NCBI GenBank assembly: GCA_043228905.1
Contig: JBHGNT010000017.1
Location: forward strand, 496,001-560,000
Origin: Azolla caroliniana
Lineage: Eukaryota > Polypodiophyta
DNA length: 64,000 nt
Direction: 5' to 3'
The position numbers were made by a program, and so were the translations under genes. Every line of letters starts with the position of its first letter. The stretch's first letter is position 1. The notes under the pieces are model-generated. The model did no database searches. It was not told the origin of the DNA and saw only the letters and a list, made by a program, of their open reading frames with translations. Shown here in pieces: positions 34,457-46,882 of this stretch.

Positions 34457-37400
34457 CTATTGAGGCCCTGATGAGGATCTGCCCACCATAGGAGAATTAC
34501 CCCATTTCAGCAAGAACTTTGATTGAGATCTTTCAGCTGCATCAGATTCCCCCTTGATTGAGTCGTATCGTCCCCGCAGCCAAGATACCAACTCAAACCA
34601 GATATTTAATAATACCTCACCGCTAGGGATCTTTTGTTGTTGAAAAACAAATTTACAACGGTTGGTCCAAATGTGCCAGATCGATAAACAAGACACCATC
34701 ATCCATATCTCCTCAAAAAATTCTGAGTTAGTGCCATGTCGAACTCCAGCCCGTTGAAACACCTTGCCATCCTGCACTATAAAACCATGTCCGTGGGGAT
34801 TTAACTGTTCAGCCCAGCCTTCCCCTGTTAACTTCAACCCTTGTACGGACCCCCATGCAACTCTCCCATTCACTCCACATGCTGCCACTATCCTGAGACT
34901 TCTACCCCAAATGTTAATAGCCTTGCTGCAGTTCCAAAAACAATGAGGAATTGATTCCAAAGGGTGTCCACAACTTTTGCATCCAGCCTCACCACCACGA
35001 CACCTAAGCCACTCCCCCACCGGCACCACTTTGTGACTAAGAAGCCACAACCAAAGCTTTATTTTTTCTAGCATATCAAACGCCCATAGCCTCCTCCAAA
35101 ACGACTTCAACCAGTCATCAGAAATGCCTTTATCCTTCCAACTATTGCGAGTTAGGCCAGCACCCATCAATTTAGAGCCAATGATTTGCCTTCCTAGCTT
35201 GGTAGTGTACTCGAAAAACCGTTCAAGTTTGTCTGTACCCGGTTTCTGCCACCACACCTCTAGTGGATCCCAATCCAGATCACATATGGGCTTGTTGTCA
35301 ACTATCCAGAGTTTACGATCAGATTCCAGCTTCCCTAGGTCCGGGTTTACTTGCCACTTCTTACCTTCCAACATTGCCACTCACACTGCCAACCATTGGC
35401 CATTGTCTGCCAAAGCACTTAGGTTGCCCCACAAACGATACTCATAAGATGGGCACCTGCCTCGGATAATTTGCGCATCGCCCTCACCTACAAACCACCC
35501 AAACCAGACCCCCTCTTCTTCATTCAGCCTAGCTAGACCATCAACAGCCTTATCTATCAAGTGGGTAACCTTTTCCAGCCTGCTGGTAAATCTAGGACTT
35601 CCAACCAGACCCTCCCTTCTTCTCCTTTTGAACTCCTCCCAGTCTCTTACTGAACTAACATTGTACCCTACCATTTTTCCCCATGGCAAGTATTTTTTCT
35701 GACCAAGCATCATACCATCATCACTTCGAATCCTGGGGTTCCAAAACAGAGGTTGACGAAGTTGTTCCTCCATTGTTTTTGGCTGCATTAAGACCAGCCC
35801 CTCTCTTAAACTTGACCAGGCCCTCATTATGGTGCGGGCCACCCTATCCTCCATGCTAGTAGGTTCTTTTAACGTTAGGCCTGGACTGAACAACCACCAC
35901 ATCTTTGCCTTCCAAGGGCCGCCATTCCTCGGACTCCAGAGTTCAGCTCTGTCTCTAAGAAGCAATTTCCACAATTCTGGTCCAGGTTGGAGACTTCGCA
36001 CCAAGAGCTTACCAAGTAAAGCCTTACTTTGGTGACCTGGATCCACCATCCCAAGTCCACCTTGACTTTTTGCCTTGATCAAACAACTCCAGGCCACTTT
36101 AGCTGAAGCAGTCTCATGGTCTCTACCCGACCAAAGGAACCCTCTCACCATTGCCTTAATATTTTTTATGAACTCTTTATCTAACATCCAGCATGCCAAC
36201 GAGTGCCACATGGTGGCCAACAAAATATGGTTTACCACAACCACTCTACCTGCAAGGGAAAGCTTTATTGATGCCCATAACCGAAGCTTTTTTCTGATTT
36301 TGTCTTTCACTTGCTCAAGTTGCTGATTTTTCTGAATCTCTATTCCCACCAAAAAGCCCAAATACTTAACAGCCCTTCCATTAGGAACCCATTGAAAATC
36401 AGCATTAGGTTGCCAATTCGGCCAAGAGTTTGGACTTACCCAAAACCCTCTACTTTTGTTCCAATTAATTTTCCCACCTGATGCTTTACAGAACAACTCA
36501 ATTCGATTTTCAGCCTGCTGTAAATTAGCATCATTGCCTTGCAGATAGAGCATGGTGTCATCTGCATACATGGAGTCCAACAAGTCCTTACAAGCATGTG
36601 GGACAACCAAACCTCGAATTCCTGCATCCGGTCTATTTAAAAAGAAAGAGAATGCCTCTGAGATAAATAAATAAAGGTAGGGGGCCAATGGGCACCCCTG
36701 TCTGACAGACTTGCATAATGGAATTGATGGGCCCCGTTGCCCTAGTACCAACACCCTACTCAAGCTTCCTTTGTAAAGCGCCAACGCAGCTGCTCTCCAT
36801 TTTGAGGGTAGTCCCAACCGCTCCATGACTTTGTCTAAAAAAGGCCATTGTACTCTATCATATGCCTTCTCAAAGTCAAGCATGAGGCATGCAATATGTT
36901 GATTGGTTTTCTTCGCCAAGGCAATCGCTTCCCAAAAGGTCAACACATTATCAATTATACATCTATTTTCCATGAATCCTGTTTGTCCAACATTAATTAG
37001 CGCATGTAAGTGGGGTTTGACCCTCTTGGCCAGCATATTAGCAAAAATCTTATAGATTGTGTTGAGCAACGTAATCGGTCTCCATTGCCTCACATCTGAT
37101 ACTATACCCTTTACCTTAGGAATTAGAAATATTAGTCCCTCTTTAAAATGTTCAGGGAGGTACCCATCATCCCATGCCTCATTTAGTCCAGCAACCAGGT
37201 CAACCTTAATTATTTCCCAAAAATTTTCATAAAAATCTTTTGATAATCCATCGTCTCCTGGACAAGACGTTCTACATATACTTGCCAGAGCATCTGACAC
37301 CTCCTCTTCCAAGAGTGGCCCTGACAACTTAACTTGTGCAACCTCTGAAATTCTTGGTTGCATTCCCTCCAATACAAATTCTGCCAGTGAGGGCTGGTCT

Positions 37401-38701
37401 GGGAGACTATAATTATTTGATAGTAGCCCATTATAGTGAGATGTGACTGCCTCCATGATCTCTGATACATCTTCTGACAGTGAACCATCCTCCTTGATCA
37501 ATTTAGGAATGAAGTTACCAATTGTGCACGGTTTTTTAAACTTAAAAAATTGTTGGTTCACCTTGTCCCCATTCCTACTCCACCAAGTTGCTGAACTCCT
37601 GAATACCATCTTATTTCTTGACACAATCAGCCGCTATAGTGTTTCTTTGGCAGCCTCCAAACCTGATCTTGACCAAAGACACTTGGGATTTTTCTGGAGC
37701 ATTCTTTGGGCAGCCGCTATCGATCTTCTTAGTCTCACCTCTCTTTCCTTAGATCTCTCCAATCTATTTTTAGTCTCTTCATGCAAATACTTTGAAGTTT
37801 CAATAATCTTTCCTTGAAGATTATCCAAAGCACCACAACCAGCTAGATTATTTTCCCATATACTCCTTATCTTACTTCTCACCTCCACATCCTCAAAAAG
37901 CTTATTACTAATCCTTAAGTTGCAGTCCCTTTTGTTTAGCCTCTGAGTGACCAACGTAATCGAAACCGGCATGTGATCAGAGTAAGCTGAACCTGCGATG
38001 ATTTCAACATTGCTGCCATATTTTTCCAGTTCCGAGCTTATGTATATTCTGTCTATGCGAGACATACAATAGCCATTTATATTACAGCCTGCTCTTGAGA
38101 AGCGTAATGAGCTCCGAGGCTTTTTTAGTACATACCAAGCATCTTTCACTCCCATTCTGCCCATCAACAAATCCCATGCAACTAGCTCTGACCCCTGCAC
38201 CGCCGTATGCATGCCCCCCACCTTGTCTTCTGCGTGCATAGTCATGTTAAAATCCCCTGCGAGGATCCATGCATCTGCCATCGGCAATCCATCAGCCAAT
38301 TGCCTCCAAAAAAGGGCCCGCATCACTGTCGAATTGGGCGCGTACACATTTATTATTCCAATGATACGTTGTTGCCATATGATTGTCACATAGATGGCAT
38401 GTCCCTCCACGATGGTACCTTGGCCCACAACAATTATATCTGGATTATTCTTAATAGATGTACAAACACCCCCTTTTCTACCATGCTCACCTTGCGTTGG
38501 GGACCAAATAGTATGCCAATCCCCTGCTAGAGGATTGCCAATACTCGAGATTCTGTTCGCACTCAAATGGTGCTCTTGCAAGAGCAAAATGTCTGGGATC
38601 CCCCTAAAGCTAGGGGATTTGAACTCTTGGCGGAGGTTCTTCCTCTCCAACATACATTTGCTACCGCCTAGACCTTGTATGTTCCACGTGATTAATTTCA
38701 T
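34457..38701 (-). pseudogene. LINE ORF2 (endonuclease-RT), two in-frame stops
   Basis: One frame of 1415 codons. The apurinic-type endonuclease comes first: MKLITWNIQGLGG, the catalytic QEHHL, GDFNM and SDHMPV. Reverse transcriptase follows, with WRPITLLNTIYKI, GFMENRCIIDN, LDFEKAYDRVQW, RQGCPLAPYLY and YADD (36568-36557). A C-terminal Cys/His zinc region (CKSCGHPLESIPHCFWNC) completes it. A TAG at 37636-37634 separates endonuclease from reverse transcriptase, and a TGA at 35383-35381 cuts off the C-terminal zinc region. No RNase H domain was recognised. Confidence 0.92.
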
Positions 38702-39354
38702 GAGAACAATTGTGAGGTCTCCCAAGCCGGACATAGTCCCTCCCCACGAGCCCATGCCCAACCTCCCGACTTGATCCTCTCCCATCCTAAAACAACATCT
38801 TGCCTTGTAGCTTCAGCCATTTCCTCCTCATGGAAGTGCAACACCTCATCAAGAGGGTCTATCATCTCCTCTAGGCATAGTAAAATCTGTTTTTTAATGC
38901 AAGAATTATGAAAACTCCCACATATCATTCCAGCATTCAGCCACATCAACCTCCAATTATCTCCATTCCAATTGATAGGTAGGCTGCGAAAGTATTTGTG
39001 TGCCTTGACTTCTATAAAGTTGGAGATCTGTGGCATGTTACTAGTTGTAACCTCTAGGTCTGTTAGATCAAAAGAGAAGCCTATAGCCGGCAGCTTGTTT
39101 CGTTCAGCAACAATTACATAAACCCTTAGCCCTAGAGCTTCCCCTTGTGACAAATCCGTCAGTCTTGTGAGAGCTTGCTGACTAAACCTATATCCCTTGT
39201 CCAGCATGTCCCCTTCCAATATTTTTGACCTAACAAATTTGATTGGAACTCTAACATTTGCCTCCTTACTTCTTTCTCCCACTGCTTGCAACTTAATTTC
39301 AGGAGCGTTGGGTGAGCTTTCTTGACATCTCCCATTACGCAGCCAGTCTTTCAT
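38698..39354 (-). CDS. Upstream ORF1-like frame of the LINE, 218 aa
   Basis: Open frame from ATG 39354 to TGA 38700-38698, overlapping the ORF2 ATG (38701-38699) as ATGA. It is short for a plant L1 ORF1 and shows no CCHC zinc knuckle and no clear RNA-binding motif; it may be truncated at its start. The segment NWNGDNWRLMWLNAGMI and an acidic stretch (EEMIDPLDEVLHFHEEEMAE) are visible. I do not recognise the family. Confidence 0.6.
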   Translation of the reverse strand: MKDWLRNGRCQESSPNAPEIKLQAVGERSKEANVRVPIKFVRSKILEGDMLDKGYRFSQQALTRLTDLSQGEALGLRVYVIVAERNKLPAIGFSFDLTDLEVTTSNMPQISNFIEVKAHKYFRSLPINWNGDNWRLMWLNAGMICGSFHNSCIKKQILLCLEEMIDPLDEVLHFHEEEMAEATRQDVVLGWERIKSGGWAWARGEGLCPAWETSQLFS

Positions 39355-42300
39355 AAGTTAAACCTTAATTTTTTACTAACCTTTTTTAACAAAACAATAA
39401 CCATGTTTTTCCAAAAATAACCACTTTTTTCCAAAAAAAATAGCCTCTTTTTTCCCAAAAGAATAACCTTTTCTTCATACTTAATAGTAAATAGTAAAAA
39501 CATTAACACGATATTTATTTTATGTATTTCATTATCTTTGTGAGGTAGTTATGCTAATTTGTGTATCTTTGTGTTATAGTAATGACATCTATAACAATGT
39601 ACCATTATATAGAACTTTTCATTTTTAAAATTTGTATATCAAATGACATGTTAGTTTTTGCAATCTTATGTCATATGACATACATCTTTAAAAAATGCCC
39701 GTCAAATTTAGGCCATGTGTGTGAGTTAAGGCTCATGGGAGAGGGGTGACCAAGGAAATTATGAAAAACCTAGAGGTATTACGAAGCGTGTTCCTATTTG
39801 AAATTGGTAAGTAGTGCAGGGAACACTTTTCCCATAAAAAGAAATATTTTATGTCCTTGTTTTTTGTCAGTAGAGATTATGGGCTAGCTAGTATGAATGT
39901 CGTGACTAGGATGTTTGCAAATCAATATCTTCTTCAATAATTTAATTCATGCGGTGCATTTCAAAAGCAACAAAAAGTTGTAAAGTTGAAAATTTTGTTC
40001 TAATGGGACAACAACAATAAGAGATTGTGAATTGGATAAAACTTCAACAAGAATAAATCAAGAAACATGCTCACATATGGGGTAGCTCAATTACAATGGG
40101 GGATTTATGGCTCCATGACCTTGTAGCATGCAATTATAGGGTGGTATAAGAGTAAACTAACTTCACAAAAGAGCAATTAATGGCAATTACATAAAATTCT
40201 ATGTAGATTTTACCAAAAGGAGAGGGTTTATGTGTTGACTAAATTATAGTAAAAAAATCTACGTTACGAATGGCATCAAATCATTAGAGGAGATAAGCTC
40301 AAACTAAGCAAGGAAATATGTGCAATCATATGCGTGTTATCGAATACCTTTGTCGTTTTTATGTGAATTATGTTTGATTGAATTGATGTCATCGTCCATA
40401 TGAAATGTAGATCTAGGACATTATTGCTTATTTATCTAATGTATGTCTACATTGTCATAATTATCTACTAATTATAAGACACGCCATCATGATTTGATTG
40501 ATGAATTAAAATATATGAGAGTCAAATAGATTATATGCTAAAAATGACAAAATAAAATTGTCTCGCTATGCCCCACAAGAAAAATAAATGACTAGTAAAA
40601 TAGTCTTTAAATGGGAGAATGCCCAATATGCGTATAATTATAAAGGAGGCATAGAACACTCTTAACTATTGACATTGCCCTTTGGGCAAGCCCAAGTGAT
40701 ATGAAAACTTTTAAGCCGGTAGTGAGTAGTAGTGAATCAAAACTCCAACATACAATGGGAAAAAGACAACAAAGGGATTCCAAGAATGAAAGATACATTG
40801 AAGAGTATGAAAGGAACTAGAAATCCTAGCTCTACCTCAAGGCATTCTCCTATGTGGAGAAGAGGGAAGGTGCGAAAGTTGGGGGTTTTCATACATTGAA
40901 ACATGTATGCTTCTAAACATGTTTTGTTGACATAGTTCCTCACTCATTATCTGCTTAATCCTCATATGTCTCAATTTATTACGTTGATATAATATATATG
41001 TATATATATATATGCCACAAGCCTTGAGAAAGCATATTGCTCATCTAATTTTAATGTTAAGAGTTTAGAATTCCTTAATGATCGCTGACATTGTGACTGC
41101 TACTTTCTTCAAAGTTACATCGTGGTAGTTCTATTGTTAACCTTAAGACATTATGATAATTTTGGAACCTCAATACAACGTAGATGTATATATAAGGATG
41201 CATCATGACGAATGCATCATAAATGATCCACCAAGATTAGAGTCATATGTGGAAATTTTATGGTTGCACATCCACAAAGTACTGCTCATGTATGCATACA
41301 ATATGCATCCATGAAATTGTAAAGTCAATGGCTTCCCGTTGTGCATTAGCATTTAATGTCTTCGAATACTTATCATCTTGATTGTGAATGTGATAACATA
41401 GAGCCCCAAAGCATTTTTACATTTTAATACGATTAAATGTCAAGGATAAATTATATCTATAAGTGGTTGATGTTATTCATTTGATATTAAATTTAGGGCA
41501 CGTGTCAATGAACCCAATCAAGAGATAAAAATGGAAGCAATGAGACAAAAACATATGCAAAGTCAAAAATTGTTCAAATTAATCGGTTGTGTTTTTTATT
41601 TAATAAGGTGTTTAAGCCCTTCCATGACTATTGGTCAAGTATGAGGCAAGGCTTAAGCTATGCAATCTAAAGAGATAGACACAAACACAAACACTTCTTG
41701 AATGTGCAAACAACGCGTAGAATATGATATATCTTACAACAATTGTTTTGTAAAAGTCCATTCAAGCATTAACGTACATACATTGGAGCATGTTGGCATA
41801 TCATGTAACCAATATGACCATGAAAGGCCATAGTGGAGTGGAAGGGACGTGGAAGTGAAGGATGCATGAATAGTAATGGGGAGTGCTTATTTTAAAGACA
41901 TCATATAAAAGTCGGCAAACCTTGCCCTCAAAATATCTTCAAAACATTTAATAATGACAATTTAGTGTCACTTCATTACCAATGCATTGTTTTTCAAAAG
42001 AGATTACACGGTATTGGCATACTTCTCTTTGGCACTTGCATTTTATTTTCCAGTATATTTATCCCTTCAACCTTCAATTATAATGTCATGACTTGTGGGC
42101 TACGAAATTTTGAATACGCAACAATAACGAGATGTCTTGTACAAATCCATACTTGACGGTGTCAACGTGTCTACACGCATCACACAATATCATAATAGTC
42201 TTGATTCTTAAATGATAATGTTGATTAGACAAACATTTTGAGCGTTTGAAATGAATAAAATTAGGGTATCCAACATGACTAAACAGACATACCATCTTAT

Positions 42301-43811
42301 TGATTGAGTTTTCTCAACAATACCCTTCGACAACCTTGATGAAGTTCCTATTTTTGGTTGACCAGTTGTCATCCCCCTCCTGAGACTCAATTTGTAATGC
42401 GAACCAACACCCTTGATTATGGTATATCACATCTAGACCCTAGACAACTCAAACACAAAACACTTTGATTCATTTATGTGCTCAATTTTGGCAAAACATA
42501 CCACTTTCAATTGAACAAATTCTGATATTTTATGGATGGTTGAAGAGTACATATGTGTTTATGATAAAGCCATTCAATTCATTAGATACATAAATTTGAC
42601 GACACATGTGACATGGCTATATAACATCGCAAACATTTGTGGATGACATTCGCCAATCTAATTTGGCAAGTGATGTAATTTCAGATATGTATATATTGAA
42701 GCAATGTAAAAATCAAGTCATCTAGAGAGGGACAAAGCAAGGTCGTTCTAGCTTTTCATAAAATAAGAGACCCTCAATGTTGTTAACTAGTCATTGTTAG
42801 TAATCTATGGGAACATTACATCCCCCACTCCGTCCTTAGCAAATGACAAGGATAAAATTGACATTCAAATGGTCTACACACACACACACACACAAAGAAA
42901 GACAAACCCATTATTTAAATGCTTATGGGGTGACTTGCAACGTATTACTTTTTGTAAATAATAGAAACCGGCATACTGTAATTCTCAATGTACATCTATA
43001 CCATCCCTATCCCTTTTTCTCGCGACATTTTTAATGGGGCTAGTGGGTTTACAAGTCATGATGCTCTTTGCGAATATTTAGGCAATTGGTTAGGTGTGGC
43101 AATCATTGAGCAAACCATACCATATGGGATATTATCATCCTTTAGGTGTGACAACTATGGAGTAAACCATGTTAGATATATTAATCTCATCCTTCCCCAA
43201 TGTATGAACTTAAATGGACCTTAAAGTTACATATTTCAAATTATTCATTAAAAGGTTGCAATTCATATTCATATAGCTTGTTTGACATTGGAGCTTAATT
43301 GGGCCATTTCAACATGTGTATCGGTAAAAATGAGGAAACTCACATTGGACCTAGTGGCATATACACCTTCACCTTGAAAGGAAATAGAGGTTTCTCTACA
43401 ATCCCATAATTAAACCCAGGAGCTTAACCAATGTTTTTTCTGTATGATATGACATGTATATTGATTATATCCTACTAGTACCACTATAAAATAAGTGGAA
43501 TTCTTGGATAACAAAGTATAGATGGTCCATGGAGTATGTGCCAAAAAAATGAACAATTCGTAGAAGATTGTATTCGAATTGATCCATATTGTGAAAGAGT
43601 AAGGTTAACTTCAAAGTTTTGATAACCTGTGCACCACTATGTACATGTAATCCAAAGAGCTGAGGCATGCCTGTGATTCAAACAAAGCTCTCAGAGTTTA
43701 TGTATTTGTTCTCTCTCCTGCCATGCTTAGTGACGAGTACCTTTAAAGCTCTACAAACAGGATCTCGCCGTAAGTGTGTTTTTAGGGATTGGGCTCTATT
43801 GTATTATATCC

Positions 43812-43821
43812 TCTGATACCA
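43812..43821 (-). other. Relic of a retrotransposon primer binding site
   Basis: TGGTATCAGA on the minus strand, the start of the initiator tRNA-Met primer site, preceded by TCAT where an LTR end might lie. No partner LTR or pol sequence was recognised, so it would be a solo fragment if real. Confidence 0.3.
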
Positions 43822-44069
43822 ATGATCGGTCAAGAAATATTGGAACGAGCACCGATAACTTTCTTTGTATTAATTTCCTTGCACAAGAGCAGCAATTTGC
43901 CTTCCTGGATGTGAAATTCAATCATTGCCGAGCCCATAATCTTAGGAGGCGTTTTTCTTTGTTTATATTGTGATCGTAATTCTTCGTTTATATTGAGATT
44001 GTTTTGCTAAATTGATGATTCAATTGATGTTCTACTGCGGTCGGGAAGTTCTGAAAGTCTACTTATGTG

Positions 44070-44190
44070 GACATTACATACTTGAGCCAATTCTTGCCTA
44101 CAAATTTTCCACCATCAAAATAAGATTGATGACATTACATGCTCGAGCCGATTCTCGTCCACAAATATTCCGCCATGACCTTGGTTTGGT
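44070..44190. repeat. 61-bp tandem duplication
   Basis: Copies from 44070 and 44131 both begin GACATTACAT and continue with a GAGCC-ATTCT pattern followed by a CACAAAT or TACAAAT block; they are moderately diverged. Confidence 0.8.
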
Positions 44191-44923
44191 GAAGCTTGAA
44201 TGGATTTTGATGCGAGATGTGGATGTTATGTCTGCGAGAAGTTTTTGCAAATTGACTTGCTACCACACTAGAGATATCAAGAGTCGGAACCTTTACTCGC
44301 ATAATGCATTAGACTTGCTTCGAGCCATGGACCTATCCATAAAGACCCTTTTTTCCCCACCAACACTATGGACTCTAGATTGCAACACCTTCCTGCAAAC
44401 AATTTTGAGCATCCAGAAGTTTGTTTACAGTCATCTCAACACAAACCACATGAACGTGTTTTCAACTTTGATCCTGTAGGTCATGTTGGGACCCTGCAGG
44501 ATGATTAATGGAACTTCTCAAGCTTGTCATTTGGATTTTGTTGCCCCCTCCCCCATGGCCATACAAATTAATGGGAGAGGAGGTATGCCCCTCTCTGGTT
44601 AAATAAGATCCAGTGTACAGTGATTATGAGAAACTCAACTCACACACACTTGTTGATTATTTTGAGTACTCTCCATCAAATCTAAACAAACATAGAGACC
44701 AATATAATGTATGCATTTATATGTAGTAGCCGCCGCCCGACGAAACAGAGGGCGGAGAAAGACACACACCTCACTGGTATATAATCCCCTATCCAACCCG
44801 GAGAGGGCTTAAAAAGTATATAATCCTCGTAGATGGTAAAAAGCATAAAAACAAGAAAAACTGGTTGCAGCAAATGGATGATGAAGGTCTCAGACCTTAA
44901 GGCAGCTTGGGCCCCTTGGATGG

Positions 44924-45546
44924 TTATAAGTTGAGAACTATGGTGCAGGGATTGGTGAAACTAGAAGAGGAAGAAGATGACTGTGGTGGATGGACCAGGA
45001 CATGCTTGTCATGGCCATCGGCAACGGAAATCCAGCATCGGCTGGCAACATCGTAGGCCTCGAAGGCATCTGGCCCATTGTTGGCCATGAAGACGTAGAA
45101 GAATCGTCCATGAGCGAAATGGCCCTTACAGGCACCGGAGACACGCGTCATGGGCGGTATGTTCTCCCATCGATCGAGCTGCGCATCATAGACCTCTGCC
45201 GAGTGCAGAGGCATGCCAGAGGAGTCGTAGCCACCGGCAACAATGACCATGGCTGAATTACAAGCCTCTCTACTTTTAGGGGGGTATGTGAAGGATGCCA
45301 CGGCGAATGCATATCTAGGGGAGAGCATGGGCTTGGTCTGGTACCAGAGGCGGGTAACGGGGTCGTAAGCATCCACGCGGTTGAAGACGAGCCAGTCATC
45401 GGGGGAGACGGACATGAGCGGTGTCCGGCCCCCTAGAATATAGAGGCGCCGGCCATCGGCGCCTGCGGCTGCAGCGTACTGCAGACGTGGGGGGCCTTTA
45501 AGCACCGCGATCCGATGGGGTGGGGGCAGTGGAGGATCCATGCCAA

Positions 45547-45578
<32 letters not shown>

Positions 45579-45943
45579 GTCCATGGTGATGGTGATGGTG
45601 ATGGTGATGGTGATGGTGGAGAGTGCCTAATCCCTGAAGAATCATCATCATCATTATCATTATCGGAGGTTCCTCTGAGCGGTGCAAGGCTGCGAGGAGG
45701 GATTTCGACTGCAGAGATTTGGATGCCGTCGTAGGAGCCTACATGGTTGTAGTTGCTATGGACTGCGAAGGCCCAGGGCTGCGTGAGGCCCATGGAGGAT
45801 CGGAGGTAGAACATGAGAGAAGGGTCTGAGAGGGCGAGGTTCCATCGATGGCAGACGGTCTTCAGCCTGGCCATGGATCTGAGACTGAGGCGGGCGAGGC
45901 AGGCCTGAAGAAGGTCATCAGGGAGATCATCGATGCTCCTCAT
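44924..45943 (-). CDS. F-box/kelch-repeat protein, 339 aa, single exon
   Basis: Likely substrate adaptor of an SCF-type E3 ubiquitin ligase. An F-box lies at about residues 2-45 (IDDLPDDLLQACLARLSLRS, then CHRWN). Kelch-type repeats follow: RRLYILGGRTP with VDAYDPVTRLWYQTKPML, then AMVIVAGGYDSSGMPL with AEVYDAQLDRWENIPPM, and a final FFYVFMANNGPDAFEAYD with CWISV. Between F-box and kelch is a low-complexity stretch with an Asp/Asn run, a Ser-Pro run and a Gly-His run, each coded by short tandem repeats (about 45540-45670). The C-terminus ends in a Ser run. I chose the ATG at 45943. The target protein cannot be predicted. Confidence 0.9.
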
Positions 45944-45949
45944 GTTCAA

Positions 45950-46150
45950 AGGAAAGGCAAGGAAATATCTCTCTGTCTCAACTTACTATGTACTTACTAC
46001 TACTACTACTACTTTCACTTAACTTTTGCAATTGCCTTGCCTTGCCTTGCCTTGCCATTGGCTCGGTCACAAGATCAAATCCAAGCAACCCCCCTCCCCT
46101 TACACACGTATTATGTATTATGTATTATGTATTATGTATAGGCCCTCCCT
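45950..46150. repeat. Simple repeats upstream of the F-box gene
   Basis: (TAC)n near 45990-46013, a CTTGC pentanucleotide run at about 46034-46055 and an ATTATGT heptanucleotide run at about 46108-46139 lie in the likely leader and promoter of the minus-strand F-box gene. Confidence 0.9.
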
Positions 46151-46242
46151 CTATATTAACACTATTCTCATTCTCTTGGTTTTCTCATTTCGAGCGTTAC
46201 GACAAACGAAGATGTGTGCGCTCGCTTTGTGTACACATGTCC

Positions 46243-46243
46243 A

Positions 46244-46282
<39 letters not shown>
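46243..46282. repeat. (GA)n microsatellite
   Basis: About 40 bp of uninterrupted GA dinucleotides, roughly 300 bp upstream of the F-box start. Confidence 0.97.
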
Positions 46283-46285
<3 letters not shown>

Positions 46286-46831
46286 TTGCAAGAAACAATA
46301 GGGCTTATCACTAAGGAGTAGCCTTGATACTAGAGAGACACTGCTTTCGGTTGTTATGGCACTATTGTAGTCTGTAACATACATCGATGCACGGTGAGGT
46401 GGCATTACAACAATATACAACGATGAAATGAGGAGGTGGTACTGTAACGTAGGTTGAAAGGAGACTTTTGGCAAAGCCAAGACAAAAGGCCCACCTTTTG
46501 CATTGTAGCACACGATGGAATAAACTCTCTCTCTCTCTCTCGGTAAAAACCCACAGTATATATTAATAAATGTGTGTGAAAAACACTACTCTTACAATGG
46601 GTGCCACAATAGAGTATACATGGGTAGTGGAACATGTTGAATTGCCGATAGGCAAGACAAACACTCCACCGAGAAAATAATTTCCACTTGCTCCAATAAA
46701 GAACTTTGCCACATTAGTACTCCCTTCAACTTTCGTAGATATGCTTTGACTCCATGTCTACCATTAAATACAAAAGCATTGCACATATCCCAATTATGAT
46801 GCAATCCCCAATACCTCAGAAATAGGAAAAC

Positions 46832-46877
<46 letters not shown>
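46832..46877. repeat. (TC)n microsatellite
   Basis: About 45 bp of TC dinucleotides followed by a short TA run. A shorter TC run lies at 46525-46541. Confidence 0.97.

Positions 46878-46882
<5 letters not shown>

Larger units (their letters stand above)
34196..39360 (-). mobile_element. L1-type LINE inserted in the TIR transposon
   Basis: Read leftwards it has an ORF1-like frame, an ORF2 with endonuclease and reverse transcriptase, a 3' untranslated region (34456-34218) and a terminal A tail (22 T on the + strand, 34196-34217). ORF2 has two in-frame stops and no frameshift seen. Its 5' end is not clearly defined. I could not find its own target duplication. Its 3' end sequence also appears at about 48313 and 51949. 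Confidence 0.9.
33793..39714. mobile_element. TIR DNA transposon with 11-bp TSD, split by a LINE
   Basis: The target duplication ATGTGTGTGAG occurs at 33782-33792 and 39715-39725. Just inside, the left end reads GGGCAAAAATTTGACGGG and the right end, inverted, reads GGCCTAAATTTGACGGGC. GCCCGTCAA motifs recur near the left end (about 33839 and 33871). ATGTCAxxTGACAT palindromes occur at both ends (about 33939 and 39667). Transposon sequence is only about 0.4 kb on each side of the LINE, with no transposase, so this is a non-autonomous element. The 11-bp duplication suggests a Mutator-like family; that assignment is inference. Confidence 0.75.
39715..44680. other. Gene-poor region between LINE and F-box gene
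   Basis: About 5 kb, A/T-rich, with an (AT)n run near 40985-41012 and a (CA)n run near 42878. It also holds the tRNA-Met primer-site relic and the 61-bp duplication listed separately. Open stretches such as 44012-44479 (155 codons) show no recognisable domain. No functional gene is supported. Confidence 0.5.

Noticed and set aside
44012-44479. 155-codon open frame on the + strand
   Set aside because: No domain, no homologue I recognise, and part of it lies over a 61-bp tandem duplication.
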